The notes below the pieces were generated by a model. That model was not told the DNA's origin and made no database searches. It saw only the letters and a list, made by a program, of their open reading frames with translations. From positions 8,246,001 to 8,310,000 of the forward strand of contig NZ_CP030073.1 in NCBI RefSeq assembly GCF_003261055.1: DNA of 64,000 bases. Direction: 5' to 3'. The position numbers and the translations under genes were made by a program. Shown piece after piece: positions 19,356 through 29,025 of the stretch. Each line of letters begins with the position of its first letter. Position 1 is the first letter of the stretch. The DNA comes from Streptomyces cadmiisoli. GTDB lineage: Bacteria; Actinomycetota; Actinomycetes; Streptomycetales; Streptomycetaceae.

Positions 19356-20285
19356 ATGGAGCTGCGACACCTGGAGTACTTCCTGGCAGTGGCCGAGGAG
19401 TTGAACTTCACCCGGGCCGCTCAGCGGCTGCACGTGGTGCAGTCCGGCGTCTCCGCCTCGATCCGGGCGCTGGAGCGCGACCTCGACGCGCGGCTTTTCG
19501 ACCGTACGTCGAAGAAGGTCACGCTCACCGAGGCGGGTGCCGCCTTGATTCCGCAGGCCAGACGGGCCGTGGAGGCGGCGCAGGCGGCGCGTGACGCGGT
19601 GGCCCGGGCGCAGGGCGGACTGCAGGGCTCGGTGACCATCGGCACGCTGTCCGTGCACAGCGTGGTCGACCTTCCCGCACTCTTCGCCGAATACCACGCG
19701 ACGCATCCCGGTGTCCGCCTCACGCTCCAGGCCGCCGCCCGCGGCTCGGCGGGGCTCGCGGAGAGGCTGGAGGAAGGAAGCCTGGACATGGCGTTCCTCG
19801 CGCTGCCGGGCCCGCTGCCCGGTCTGAACGTTCGGCGCCTGACCAGCACGCCGATGGTCGCCCTGCTCCCTGCCGACCATCCGCTCGCCCCGCGTCCCGA
19901 GGTGGACCTGCGCGATCTGGCCGGCGCGGACTTCATCGATTCGCCCGTCGGCTACGGCAACCGCATCGTCGTCGACGAGCGGATGGCGGCCACCGGGCTC
20001 CAGCGGCGGGTCGTCATCGAGGTGCCGGACGTCGTCACCGCCCCCGCCTACGTCCGCGGCGGTCTGGGCGTGGCCGTGGTGCCCGCCTTCGCCGCCCCGG
20101 TGGGCGATCCGGCCGTGCGGGTGCTCCGGGTCGCCGGCCCGCCGTTGTTCTGGGAGACCGGCATCGCCACCGCCGCCCACGGCAGGCTCAGTCCCGCGGC
20201 GCGGGCGCTGCTGTCCCTGGTGGACAAGCACGTTCAGTCAGGCGTCCACGACGGTGCGCCGCCGGAGAGGCCAGGACCGCGGTGA
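19356..20285 (+). CDS. LysR-family transcriptional regulator
   Basis: 309 residues. The HTH is MELRHLEYFLAVAEELNFTRAAQRLHVVQSGVSASIRALE at the N-terminus, followed by a periplasmic-binding-like effector domain. The ATG used here begins the canonical N-terminus; longer open frame upstream lies over the MFS gene start. It is divergent from the MFS gene. Confidence 0.92.
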   Translation: MELRHLEYFLAVAEELNFTRAAQRLHVVQSGVSASIRALERDLDARLFDRTSKKVTLTEAGAALIPQARRAVEAAQAARDAVARAQGGLQGSVTIGTLSVHSVVDLPALFAEYHATHPGVRLTLQAAARGSAGLAERLEEGSLDMAFLALPGPLPGLNVRRLTSTPMVALLPADHPLAPRPEVDLRDLAGADFIDSPVGYGNRIVVDERMAATGLQRRVVIEVPDVVTAPAYVRGGLGVAVVPAFAAPVGDPAVRVLRVAGPPLFWETGIATAAHGRLSPAARALLSLVDKHVQSGVHDGAPPERPGPR

Positions 20286-20421
20286 CTTCCAGGGGCCGGT
20301 CGGGCCGGTCGAAGGGCAGGGCCGCGGACTCCCCGCCACAGGCCGCTCGGTGTACCCGGCACCTCCCGTCCCCCGATAAGTAACACTTGTGCATTCGGTG
20401 ACAGTCGTGCAAGATTGAAAT

Positions 20422-21036
20422 ATGGAGTTCCATCTACCGGTCGGGCCCGAGGTGCGGGACAGGCGGGTTCAGCGGTCCCGGTCGGCGTTGCTGTCGGCGG
20501 CGGTGCGGCTGGTCGGCGAGCGCGGCACGACCGCGGTGTCCGCGACCGAACTGGCTGAGGCCGCGGACGTGAGCCGGCGGGTGCTGTACCTGCACTTCGG
20601 GGACCGTGACGGCGTGCTGATCGCGGCCGCGGTGGACCTCGTCACCCGGGAACTGCTGACACAACTGCCGCAGGAGCTGGAAGATGCGCCGACCGCGCTC
20701 GCGGTGGCCCGCCACTTCGCCGAGCACCGATCGTTCTATCGCCCCCTGCTGACCGGATCGTGCGCGTACAGCGCGATCAGAACGGTGGTCAGCCTGTTCC
20801 GCCAGCAGAGCGTCTCCAGTGCCCGTCAGCTCTTCGGCGACCTCGACGAACAGATCGTCGGCGAGGTGGCGGACTTCTTCACGGGCGGCATGGCGATGGC
20901 GCTGACCGAATGGCTGGTCGACGGGCCGACCTGGCTGGATCCCGAGGAATTCGCCGCACGCCTGGTGCGGATCCAGTCCGTTCTCAGCGGCGCGCATCGC
21001 GGCCCAGCACGTACGTACACCGAGGAACCTGAATGA
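20422..21036 (+). CDS. TetR-family regulator
   Basis: 204 residues. The HTH region (about 20-65) contains VSATELAEAADVSRRVLYLHFGDRDGVL. The C-terminal half is helical and variable. Its stop overlaps the start of the CocE-type hydrolase (ATGA), so the two are translationally coupled and it probably regulates that gene. A TTGTGCA/TGCAAG partial dyad precedes the start but is too imperfect to call. Confidence 0.9.
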   Translation: MEFHLPVGPEVRDRRVQRSRSALLSAAVRLVGERGTTAVSATELAEAADVSRRVLYLHFGDRDGVLIAAAVDLVTRELLTQLPQELEDAPTALAVARHFAEHRSFYRPLLTGSCAYSAIRTVVSLFRQQSVSSARQLFGDLDEQIVGEVADFFTGGMAMALTEWLVDGPTWLDPEEFAARLVRIQSVLSGAHRGPARTYTEEPE

Positions 21037-22661
21037 AAACACCACCCCTGACCAGTCTGCTCGTCGAGCGGCTGCGGGGACTGCCGGCGCCGAAGACCCG
21101 GGACTTGGTGGTCGAGCGCGACCTCGAGGTCCCGATGCGGGACGGCACCGTGCTGCTGGCCGACCGATGGGCGCCGCGCGCCGGTGGCGAGGACCTGCCG
21201 ACCGCGTTGCTGCGCAGCCCGTACGGACGCGGGGGGCCGTTCGCGCTGCAACTGGTCCGGCCCCTGGCCGAACGGGGCTTTCAGGTGCTGCTGCAGAGCA
21301 CGCGGGGCACGTCCGGGTCGGGCGGCACCTTCGACCCGCTGCGCCATGAGCGGCTCGACGGGATCGACACGGTCGACTGGGTCTGCAAGCAGCCGTGGTT
21401 CGACGGATCGCTGGTGCTGTGCGGCCCCAGCTACCTGGGATACACGCAGTGGGCCATGGCCGACCAACTGCCCGCGCAGGTCAAGGCGATGATTCCCGCG
21501 ATGACCGAATCGGCGCTGGGCCTGGCGTTCCTGCGCAAGGACGCGTTCGCGCTGGAATCGGCGTTCGGCTGGGGCGTGCTCGTGGAGGCGCAGCGGCGGC
21601 GCTGGGCCACGGCCAGGTTCCTGCTGGGTGCTCGCCGGCGGCGCCGGGCCGAAAAGGTGCTGCCGCTGTGCGACGCCGACAACTCCCTGCTCGGCCGTCA
21701 GTCGGACATCATTCAGAACTTCATCGTCTACGACACCGACTCCCCGTTCTGGTACGGGACCGACGCCAGCGAACGGGTCCCGCACGTGACCGTCCCCGCC
21801 AGCCTGATCGCCGGCTGGCACGACGTGTTCCTGCCGGGCCAGTTGCGTGACTACGCCCTGCTTCAGGCCGCGGGCCGCCGGCCCCGTCTCACCATCGGTC
21901 CGTGGTCGCACAACTCGGCCTCGGTCGTGAAGCCGATCCTCGACGAGATCCTGGGGTTCGGGCTCGCCCACGCGCGCGGCACCGTCCCCGACGACCGGGC
22001 GCCGGTGCGCGTGTTCGTCATGGGCGCCGAGCAGTGGCGCGATCTGCCCGCCTGGCCCCCGCCGGGCTACGCGCCGGAAAAACTCCATCTGCACCCCGCC
22101 GGACGTCTGGCTCTCGACGCGCCCTCGGAGTCGGCGCCGGACTCCTATCGCTACGACCCGGCCGACCCCACCCCCGCCGTCGGCGGACTGCGTCTGCTGC
22201 CCGGCGTCAAAGCAGGCCGCGTCGACAACACCGCGCATGAAGCCCGCCACGACGTGCTGACCTACACCAGCGACATCCTCACCGACGACGTCGAGATGAT
22301 CGGGGAGGTCAGCGCGGACATCTGGTTCCGCTCCAGCCTGCCGCACGCCGATGTGTTCGTGCGCGTCTGCGACGTCGACGCGTCAGGCCGCTCGACGAAC
22401 ATCTGTGACGGCATCAGCGGTGTCACCGGGGCCGACGAACTCTCACGCGTCGCCGTCACCCTGGCGCCCACGGCCTATCTGTTCCGCCGCGGCCACCGCA
22501 TCCGGCTGCAGATCTCCAGCGGCGCGTTCCCGCAGTACAACCGCAACCCGGGCACGGGCGAACCCCGGCGCACGGCCACCCGTCTGGAGGCCGCGACCCA
22601 GCAGGTGTTCCACGACCCCGACCACCCTTCCACCGTCAGCCTGCCGACCCGCGCCCACTGA
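21033..22661 (+). CDS. CocE/NonD-family alpha/beta hydrolase
   Basis: 542 residues. An S15-type alpha/beta-hydrolase domain has nucleophile Ser133 in CGPSYLGY (GxSYxG), RSPYGR earlier and GPWSHN with the catalytic His. A C-terminal jelly-roll domain follows (SADIWFRSSLPHADVFVRVCDVD). The family hydrolyses acyl esters or amides, cocaine esterase being the best-known member. No signal peptide is visible. It is co-transcribed with the TetR gene. The natural substrate is unknown. Confidence 0.9.
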   Translation: MKTPPLTSLLVERLRGLPAPKTRDLVVERDLEVPMRDGTVLLADRWAPRAGGEDLPTALLRSPYGRGGPFALQLVRPLAERGFQVLLQSTRGTSGSGGTFDPLRHERLDGIDTVDWVCKQPWFDGSLVLCGPSYLGYTQWAMADQLPAQVKAMIPAMTESALGLAFLRKDAFALESAFGWGVLVEAQRRRWATARFLLGARRRRRAEKVLPLCDADNSLLGRQSDIIQNFIVYDTDSPFWYGTDASERVPHVTVPASLIAGWHDVFLPGQLRDYALLQAAGRRPRLTIGPWSHNSASVVKPILDEILGFGLAHARGTVPDDRAPVRVFVMGAEQWRDLPAWPPPGYAPEKLHLHPAGRLALDAPSESAPDSYRYDPADPTPAVGGLRLLPGVKAGRVDNTAHEARHDVLTYTSDILTDDVEMIGEVSADIWFRSSLPHADVFVRVCDVDASGRSTNICDGISGVTGADELSRVAVTLAPTAYLFRRGHRIRLQISSGAFPQYNRNPGTGEPRRTATRLEAATQQVFHDPDHPSTVSLPTRAH

Positions 22662-22724
22662 CCCGGTACACCACCGGCACGCTCGAACGGGCCCGAGAAC
22701 GGGGGACCGTGACACCGGTCGTGT

Positions 22725-22750
22725 CGCGTCCCGCCTCGTGACGGGACGCG
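22725..22750. terminator. Hairpin between convergent CocE and thioesterase genes
   Basis: A 9-bp perfect stem (CGCGTCCCG/CGGGACGCG) with an 8-base loop lies between two convergent stop codons. Confidence 0.6.
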
Positions 22751-22775
22751 GCACAGCCGGCGCGTGCCGGCGTGG

Positions 22776-23285
22776 TCACCGCGGAGTCGTCTCCCGGCCA
22801 GGGACGGGGAACAGCATGCAGCTGCTCGTGGCGTGGGCGAGCAGGCGGTCCGTGGCGTCGAACAGTTCGGCCTGGGCGAGCGCGGTGCGCCGGCCGTGGT
22901 TGAGGACGGTGCCGATGGCGCGGACCTTGCCCGTGTCGACGGTGATCGGACGCAGGAACTTCAGGTTCAGGTCGAGCGAGGTGTAGCCCATTCCGGCCGG
23001 GAGCACGGACTGGACGGCGCACCCGGCCGCGGAGTCGAGCAGGGTGGCGTAGACGCCGCCGTGGACGCTGCCGATGGGGTTGTAGTGCTCCTCACCCGGC
23101 TCCAGAGCGAAGACCGCGTGACCGGCGTCGACCTGTTCCAGGGTGAATCCGAGGGTCGCGGCGATGGGCGGGGCGGGGAGGCGTCCCGCCAGCACGTCGC
23201 GGAGGAATTCCAGTCCGCTGGCCCGGCCGACGGCGGCCGCGGAAACCATGGGGTCCCCCCATTCGAACGTGCGTGACCTCGCCAT
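22776..23285 (-). CDS. PaaI-family hotdog thioesterase
   Basis: 169 residues of hotdog fold. NPIGSVHGGVYATLLDSAAGCAV carries the HGG motif and the aspartate of the active site; it likely hydrolyses aryl- or acyl-CoA thioesters. GGAAGGA six bases before ATG fixes the start. It is divergent from an HxlR regulator with shared operator repeats. Confidence 0.88.
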   Translation of the reverse strand: MARSRTFEWGDPMVSAAAVGRASGLEFLRDVLAGRLPAPPIAATLGFTLEQVDAGHAVFALEPGEEHYNPIGSVHGGVYATLLDSAAGCAVQSVLPAGMGYTSLDLNLKFLRPITVDTGKVRAIGTVLNHGRRTALAQAELFDATDRLLAHATSSCMLFPVPGRETTPR

Positions 23286-23320
23286 GGCTGTTCCTTCCGC
23301 TGACTGTGACTTTCGAAGTT

Positions 23321-23357
23321 AGCCAGTCGCACCTCTGGCTGTCAATGGCGAAGCCAG
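23321..23357. promoter_or_regulatory. HxlR-type operator: three AGCCAG half sites
   Basis: AGCCAG (23321-23326) and CTGGCT (23335-23340) form a perfect inverted pair with 8-bp spacing. A third AGCCAG follows at 23352-23357, just before the hxlR-type start. A further ACTTTCGAAGT near-palindrome lies at about 23310-23319. Confidence 0.55.
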
Positions 23358-23371
23358 CCTAGGATGGCCGT

Positions 23372-23839
23372 ATGACCTGGCTGGACACCAGTACCGAGAA
23401 CTGCACGGTGCAGCGGACCCTCGACCTCGTCGGTGAGAAGTGGTCGCTGCTGGTGCTGCGCGACGCCATGAGCGGCGTGCGCCGTTTCGACGACTTCCGC
23501 CGTCACATGGGGGTGTCCGAGGCGGTGCTGGCGGACCGGCTGCGCAAGCTGGTCGCGGCCGGGATCCTGGACACCGTCCCGTACCGCGAGCCGGGCAGCC
23601 GCACCCGCAACGAGTACCGGCTCACGCGCAAGGGATGGGACCTGTGGCCTGCGATGATCGCCCTCAAGCAGTGGGGCGACCGCTACGCCGCGGACCCGGA
23701 GGGCCCGCCCCTGGAGATTCGCCACCGCGACTGCGGCGAACCCGTCGAGGCCGTGGTCGTCTGCGCCGGGCGGCACGAGGAGCTCACGCCCCGGCAGGCC
23801 TACACCCGCCTGGGGGCCGCGGCCCGCGCCGCGGTCTGA
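23372..23839 (+). CDS. HxlR-family transcriptional regulator
   Basis: 155 residues. Cys11 sits in ENCTVQRTLDLVGEKWSLLVL, the conserved N-terminal cysteine used for redox or electrophile sensing in characterised HxlR proteins. A winged HTH (MGVSEAVLADRLRKL) follows. A second CxxH-like cluster (HRDCGEPVEAVVVCAGRHE) near the C-terminus resembles a zinc ribbon. It is divergent from the thioesterase gene, its likely target. Confidence 0.88.
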   Translation: MTWLDTSTENCTVQRTLDLVGEKWSLLVLRDAMSGVRRFDDFRRHMGVSEAVLADRLRKLVAAGILDTVPYREPGSRTRNEYRLTRKGWDLWPAMIALKQWGDRYAADPEGPPLEIRHRDCGEPVEAVVVCAGRHEELTPRQAYTRLGAAARAAV

Positions 23840-23937
23840 CGAGCGGTACGGGGAGAACACCGCCCGTCCGCCGGCCGCGCCGACACCCTGTCCGATGAGC
23901 CGGCCGTCGACGCGCCGTCCGCGGGACCTCGCCCTGT

Positions 23938-24153
23938 CTAGTCCGTCTCGCGCTCCAGGACGCGGCGGGCCGCCTCTGCCTCGGCCGCGGGCGGGGAGAG
24001 CTCGTCGAGGGTGTCGAGTTCGTCGTCCGACTCCAGTTCGCGCTCCCACGCCGCGGCGAGCTGCTCCTGCTCCTCGCGGGGCCTGGCGCCGATGTCCTTC
24101 CGGTGTTCGGGGTCCAAAGCCGCCAAGAATCGTCCGACCGGGTCCGTCGGCAT
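23938..24153 (-). CDS. Small acidic protein of unknown function
   Basis: 71 residues, highly charged and mostly acidic, with no membrane helix. The ATG has GAGGAG six bases upstream, which selects this start over a longer frame. No family was recognised. It lies alone between HxlR and LacI genes. Confidence 0.6.
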   Translation of the reverse strand: MPTDPVGRFLAALDPEHRKDIGARPREEQEQLAAAWERELESDDELDTLDELSPPAAEAEAARRVLERETD

Positions 24154-24412
24154 GCCGTGCTCCTCATCGCCGCGAAGGGTGCCTGTCCCGGTCAGCATGG
24201 CCAACCGGACCCGCGACGGCGGCCCGACACGGCCTTGCACCACCCTGATGGCCCCGGCGCCGCGTCCACCCCGCCGCGCCGCCACGAGCCACCGGGGACG
24301 GTGTGCCGACGGTCGGCCGCCCCGGCGTCGGTGCGGCCGCCCGGCGGCCCGGGCGGACTCCGTCACCGGGTCCCGGTGGGGTGGCCACGCACTCGGCACG
24401 GCGGCACGCGCG

Positions 24413-25465
24413 TCAGCTCCGGACGCGTCCCTCGGTGCTCTCGCGCAGCACGAGACGGTGGGCCACCACCAGGTCCTGAGGGGAGCGGACGTCCGGCACG
24501 GCGGCCTCCGCCGTGGCCGACCCCGCGGCCTCGTCCATCCTGAGTTGCAGGAGTTCGACGGCGACCTTGGCGACCGCGGCCTTGTCCGGGGCCACGGTGC
24601 TGAGCGTCGGTACGCTGAACCGGCCGCCCTCCACGTCGTCGAATCCGATCACGGCGACGTCCTCGGGCACCCGGAGTCCCTGCTCGTGCAGCGCCCGCAG
24701 CGCGCCCAGCGCCAATTGGTCGTTGAAGCACAGCAGCGCGTCCGGTCGCGCGCCGCGGTGCAGCGCCGAGGCCACGGCGTCGGCGCCGTCGGGCATACGG
24801 AACGACGTCACGGGCAGCAGGGCGGCCGGATCGAAGGGGATGCCCGCTTCGGTGAGGGCGGCGCGGTAGCCGCGGGTGCGGGCCTCCGCCGTGCCGAGCC
24901 CCGCGTCGTCACGGCCGCCGACGGCCAGGATCGTGCGGCGGCCGAGGCCGATCAGATGCTCGGTCGCCTGCCGCGCGGCCTTCTCGTTGTCGATGGCGAC
25001 ATGGTCCGCGCCTTCCTCCAGCAGTTCGCCGAGCAGCACGGTCGGCGGCGCGCCGGCGCGGTCGCGCAGATCGTCGGCGGTCAGGGCGAGCGGACTGAGG
25101 ATGACCCCGTCGACGAAGGTCGAACCGAATCCGGCCAGTGCCGCCAGTTCGTGGTCGCGGTCCGCTCCGGTCTGGTGGATCAGCACGGTCAGGGAGCGCT
25201 GTTCGGCTTCGCGGATGACGTGCCGGGCCAGTTCGGCGAAGTAGGGGACGTCGAGTTCGGGCACGACGAGGGCGATGATGCCGGTGCGGCCCTGGCGCAG
25301 GTGACGGCCGGCCAGATTCACCTTGTAGCCGAGGTGTTCGATCGCCTCCTGCACCGCGCGTCTGGTCCGGTCGGACACGTGGACGTAGTCGTTGATCACA
25401 TTGGACACCGTCTTTTCCGACACCCCCGCCTGTCGTGCGACGTCCTTGATCCTGGGCCGTGCCAC
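24413..25465 (-). CDS. LacI-family sugar-operon repressor
   Basis: 350 residues. The HTH is RIKDVARQAGVSEKTVSNVINDYVHVSDRTR at the N-terminus, followed by a periplasmic-binding-like sugar domain (GIIALVVPELDVPYFAEL through VAVIGFDDVEGG). The GTG start was chosen because GGAGG lies five bases upstream. It is divergent from the sugar ABC-GH2 operon, whose promoter has a CG-centred palindrome. Confidence 0.92.
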   Translation of the reverse strand: MARPRIKDVARQAGVSEKTVSNVINDYVHVSDRTRRAVQEAIEHLGYKVNLAGRHLRQGRTGIIALVVPELDVPYFAELARHVIREAEQRSLTVLIHQTGADRDHELAALAGFGSTFVDGVILSPLALTADDLRDRAGAPPTVLLGELLEEGADHVAIDNEKAARQATEHLIGLGRRTILAVGGRDDAGLGTAEARTRGYRAALTEAGIPFDPAALLPVTSFRMPDGADAVASALHRGARPDALLCFNDQLALGALRALHEQGLRVPEDVAVIGFDDVEGGRFSVPTLSTVAPDKAAVAKVAVELLQLRMDEAAGSATAEAAVPDVRSPQDLVVAHRLVLRESTEGRVRS

Positions 25466-25578
25466 CGCAACCTCCCTGCCCCTCGCCGCCACTGAGTCTA
25501 GGGCGGGCGCGCCGCAGGCCCGACCGGCGGTTGCCGGTCGGGCCGGTCCTGGGCTTCCGGGCGGTGTCCCGCAGACTC

Positions 25579-25605
25579 TTTACAGCCAATGTACATCGAT
25601 GTAAA
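25579..25605. promoter_or_regulatory. LacI operator before the sugar operon
   Basis: TACATCGATGTA (25592-25603) is a perfect palindrome centred on CG, the hallmark of LacI-family sites. An outer TTTACA/TGTAAA pair surrounds it. It lies between the lacI-type gene and the binding-protein gene. Confidence 0.7.
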
Positions 25606-25718
25606 AACTTGCCACCGCACCGTTTCACATGGTGCGCCCCGTCTGCCGTGCGCGATGGTCCGCTCTCGCGTGGCCATCGCCGGTACGGCATGCGTGTCCG
25701 GCCGTCGAAAGGTCCGTG

Positions 25719-27083
25719 ATGAGTTCCCGCTTCCCTGTCCCAGAAGTGCCGTCGGCGTCCGGCCCGGCGCACCGCTTCTCCCGCCGCCGGCTACTGCGCC
25801 ACGGCATGGCCGCCGCTGGCGCGCTGCTCGCCGCGGGCCCGCTGTCCGGCTGTGCCGCACCGGCCTCGGCCTCCGACGCCTCCGCGCTGAGCGTCTGGGA
25901 CCTGTTCCAGGGCGGAGACGGCATGCTGATGGACGACATGATCAAGGCCGTGTCCGGGGGATCACGGGGCTTCGAGATCGATCGCACGATCCTGGACTGG
26001 GGTCCGTCGTACTACACCAAGCTCGCGATGTCCGCCGCCGGAGGACGTGCCTCCGACGTGGCCGTGGCCCATCTGTCCCGCCTGGCCGGCTACGCCCCCG
26101 GCGGCCTGCTGGACCCCTTCGACCTCGACGTACTGGCCGAGTTCGGAGTCACCCGGCGGGACTTCACCCCCGCGGTCTGGGCGCGCACGCAGCACGACGA
26201 CGCCACCTACGCCGTCCCGCTCGACGTGCACCCGTTCATCGTGTTCTACGACAAGGAAGCCGCCGGCCGGGCGGGTCTTCTCGACTCCTCGCAGGAACTG
26301 GCCCCGATGGGCTCGCCGGAGGCGCTGCTGGAGGCGGGCAAGGCCCTCGCCGAGGCCAACGGAGAGGCCGGCATCCTCTTCGGCCACGTCACCGACACGG
26401 CGCAGACCTGGCGCCTGTTCGCCGCCCTCTACGCGCAGACCGGTGCCGCCTTCACACTGCCGGACGGAGGGCGGGCGGAGATCGACGTGGACGCCGCCGT
26501 GCGGGTCGTGTCGTTCATGCAGCAGCTCTTCGACGGCCGGAGCAACCCCAACAACCTCGACTACAACGGCGCGATAGCCAATTTCGTCAGCGGACGCGGC
26601 GGCATGCTCATGGTCGGCGAATGGGAGCTGCCGACCCTGAAGAAGTCGGGCATCCCGCTGGGAGCCGCGCCGTTCCCGCAGGTCTTCGACGAGCCGGCGG
26701 TCTACACCGACAGCCACGCCTTCGTCCTCCCGCACCAGGAGAGCCCGGACCCGGCGCGCCGCCGTGAGGCGCACCGCTACGTCGCCGAGATGCTCAAGCA
26801 GAGCCTGACCTGGGCGAGCGCCGGTCACATCCCCGCGTACCAGCCCGTGCTCGCCGAGCCGGAGTACGCGGCCCTCGATCCCCAGTCCTCGTACGCGGAC
26901 GCCGGACGGGTGGCGGTGCTCGATCCGCCGAACTGGTTCACCGGCGCCGGTTCGAACTTCCAGAACCGGATGTGCCAGCCCCTCCAGTCGGCGCTTCTGG
27001 GCAACACGTCCGCCGAGAAGGCCGTCCGCCAGATGGTCAGCGAAGCGAACACGCTGCTGCGGCAGCCCAATCCGGTGGCCTGA
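25719..27083 (+). CDS. Sugar ABC transporter substrate-binding lipoprotein (Tat type)
   Basis: 454 residues from the ATG with AAAGG upstream. The signal has twin arginines (SRRRLLRHG) and lipobox LSGC, so it is probably exported folded by Tat and lipidated. The body is a family 1 extracellular solute-binding protein. It leads an operon with two permeases and a GH2 enzyme but no ATPase, so a shared MsiK-type ATPase elsewhere probably energises it. Confidence 0.9.
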   Translation: MSSRFPVPEVPSASGPAHRFSRRRLLRHGMAAAGALLAAGPLSGCAAPASASDASALSVWDLFQGGDGMLMDDMIKAVSGGSRGFEIDRTILDWGPSYYTKLAMSAAGGRASDVAVAHLSRLAGYAPGGLLDPFDLDVLAEFGVTRRDFTPAVWARTQHDDATYAVPLDVHPFIVFYDKEAAGRAGLLDSSQELAPMGSPEALLEAGKALAEANGEAGILFGHVTDTAQTWRLFAALYAQTGAAFTLPDGGRAEIDVDAAVRVVSFMQQLFDGRSNPNNLDYNGAIANFVSGRGGMLMVGEWELPTLKKSGIPLGAAPFPQVFDEPAVYTDSHAFVLPHQESPDPARRREAHRYVAEMLKQSLTWASAGHIPAYQPVLAEPEYAALDPQSSYADAGRVAVLDPPNWFTGAGSNFQNRMCQPLQSALLGNTSAEKAVRQMVSEANTLLRQPNPVA

Positions 27084-27104
27084 CGACTGAAAGGAGTGAC
27101 CGAC

Positions 27105-28052
27105 GTGACCACCACCGCACCCCTCGGCGCCGAAGCACAGACAGGCCCGGACGCGTCCCCGACCGACGGCGGACGGCGGGCCGGCCGCCGGATCCGTATG
27201 AACTCCGGCACCGGACTGGTCTTCGTGCTGCCGTTCCTGCTCGTCTTCGGCCTCTTCCTGGTCTGGCCGGTCGTCCAGGGACTGTGGATGAGCTTCACCG
27301 ACAGTTCGCTCTCCCTGCGCGAGACGTCGTTCGTCGGCTTCGACAACTACGCCGAGGCGCTGGGCGATCCGGACGTCTGGAGCAGCCTCGGCAACACGGT
27401 GTTCTTCACCGCCATTTCCAGCGTTCCGCTCGTGCTGATCGCGCTGGCGATGGCGCTGCTGGTGCACAGCGGGCTCGCCGGTCAGTGGGCCTGGCGACTG
27501 GCGTTCTTCGCCCCCTATCTGCTGCCCGTGACCGTGGTGACGCTCATCTGGACCTGGCTCTACCAACCGGACCTCGGCCTGGCCAACCAGTTCCTCGACA
27601 CCTTCGGCGTCGGCCCCGTCGGCTGGCTGTCGGACGAAGCCGTCGCGATGTGGTCCATCGCCGGCCTCACCGTCTGGTGGACGGTCGGCTTCAACTTCCT
27701 GCTCTACCTCGCCGCACTCCAGTCCCTGCCGTCGACCTACGACGAGGCCGCCGCCCTGGACGGCGCGGGGGCGTGGCGGCGCCTGTGGTCCATCACGCTG
27801 CCGCAACTGGGCCGGACCACCGCGCTGGTGGCCATGCTCCAGATCCTCGCCTCACTGAAGGTGTTCGACCAGATCTACATCCTCACCAAGGGCGGCCCGA
27901 ACGGTTCCACCCGCCCCATCCTCGAGTACGTCTACGACGTCGGATTCACCGGCTACCGGCTCGGCTACGCCTCCGCGATCTCCTATCTCTTCTTCGCCGT
28001 CGTCATCGTCGTCTCCCTCGTGCAGCTCCGCCTCTTCCGTCAGGAGGACTGA
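27105..28052 (+). CDS. Sugar ABC transporter permease
   Basis: 315 residues with about six helices and an EAA loop (EAAALDGAGAWRRLWSITLP). The GTG start sits eight bases after AAGGAG; a GTG three codons earlier overlaps that site. It pairs with the next permease. Confidence 0.9.
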   Translation: MTTTAPLGAEAQTGPDASPTDGGRRAGRRIRMNSGTGLVFVLPFLLVFGLFLVWPVVQGLWMSFTDSSLSLRETSFVGFDNYAEALGDPDVWSSLGNTVFFTAISSVPLVLIALAMALLVHSGLAGQWAWRLAFFAPYLLPVTVVTLIWTWLYQPDLGLANQFLDTFGVGPVGWLSDEAVAMWSIAGLTVWWTVGFNFLLYLAALQSLPSTYDEAAALDGAGAWRRLWSITLPQLGRTTALVAMLQILASLKVFDQIYILTKGGPNGSTRPILEYVYDVGFTGYRLGYASAISYLFFAVVIVVSLVQLRLFRQED

Positions 28053-28055
28053 CCC

Positions 28056-28955
28056 GTGTCCGCAACCGCAACGACCGTCCGAGCACGGCGTCGTCCGCCC
28101 AACGAGACGGTGGGCTCCCCTCTGCTCCTGGGCCACGGCCGGCTGCCGCGCGTCCTGGCCGGCACCGCGCTGGCCGTCCTCGCCGCCCTGTGGCTGCTGC
28201 CGTTCCTGTGGGCGATCGCCACCTCCCTGCAGAGCGAGCAGGACGTGGCCACACCGGGACTGTCCCCGATCAAGGGTGCCTTCACCACGCAGGCGTACGA
28301 GCAGATACTGGAACGCGGGAACGTGCCCGTCTGGGCCTTCAACAGCTTCCTGATCGCCGGACTGGTCACACTGATCACCGTGGTCGTCTCCACCCTGGCC
28401 GCGTACGGCTTCTCCCGCGGAACCTTCCGCGGGCGACGCGCCCTGCTGGCCGTCACCGTCGCCGCCATCCTGATCCCGCCGCAGCTTCTCGTCGTGCCGC
28501 TGTTCGAGCAGATGCTGCTGTTCAACATGGTGGACACCTATGCGGCGGTCATCCTGCCCCAGGTCGTGGCCCCCATGATGGTGTTCATCCTCAAGCGGTT
28601 CTTCGACGGCATCCCCCGGGAGCTGGAGGAGGCGGCACGCATCGACGGTGCCTCCGAGTTCCGGGTCTTCCTCTCGATCGTGCTGCCGCTGTCCCGGCCG
28701 ATCGTCTCCGCGGTCGCGATCTTCGTGTTCATCGGGGCTTGGAACAACTTCATGTGGCCGTTCATCGTCACCAACGACCCGGACCTGATGACCCTTCCGG
28801 TGGGACTGGCCACCGTGAAGGACGCCTACGGCGTGCAGTACGCGCAGTCCATGGCGTCCGCGCTGCTGGCGGCACTGCCGCTGATCGTGGTGTTCCTCCT
28901 CTTCCAGCGCCGCATCGTCAACTCCGTGGCCACCACCGGCCTCGGCGGCTCCTGA
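28056..28955 (+). CDS. Sugar ABC transporter permease
   Basis: 299 residues with about six helices and an EAA loop (EAARIDGASEFRVFLSIVLP). It starts at GTG eight bases after AGGAGG, three bases beyond the previous stop codon. It is a MalG-type partner. Confidence 0.9.
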   Translation: MSATATTVRARRRPPNETVGSPLLLGHGRLPRVLAGTALAVLAALWLLPFLWAIATSLQSEQDVATPGLSPIKGAFTTQAYEQILERGNVPVWAFNSFLIAGLVTLITVVVSTLAAYGFSRGTFRGRRALLAVTVAAILIPPQLLVVPLFEQMLLFNMVDTYAAVILPQVVAPMMVFILKRFFDGIPRELEEAARIDGASEFRVFLSIVLPLSRPIVSAVAIFVFIGAWNNFMWPFIVTNDPDLMTLPVGLATVKDAYGVQYAQSMASALLAALPLIVVFLLFQRRIVNSVATTGLGGS

Positions 28956-29025
28956 CCTCACCCCCCTCGCTGTCAACTCAAGGCACGGCGGCAGCACGCC
29001 GGCCGTCCGATCGACTGGAGCATGT

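Noticed and set aside
16299..20231. A 1310-codon open frame on the minus strand
   Set aside because: It runs across several well-supported genes (YihY, MFS, LysR) with low-complexity Arg/Pro/Gly content; it is a GC-bias shadow.
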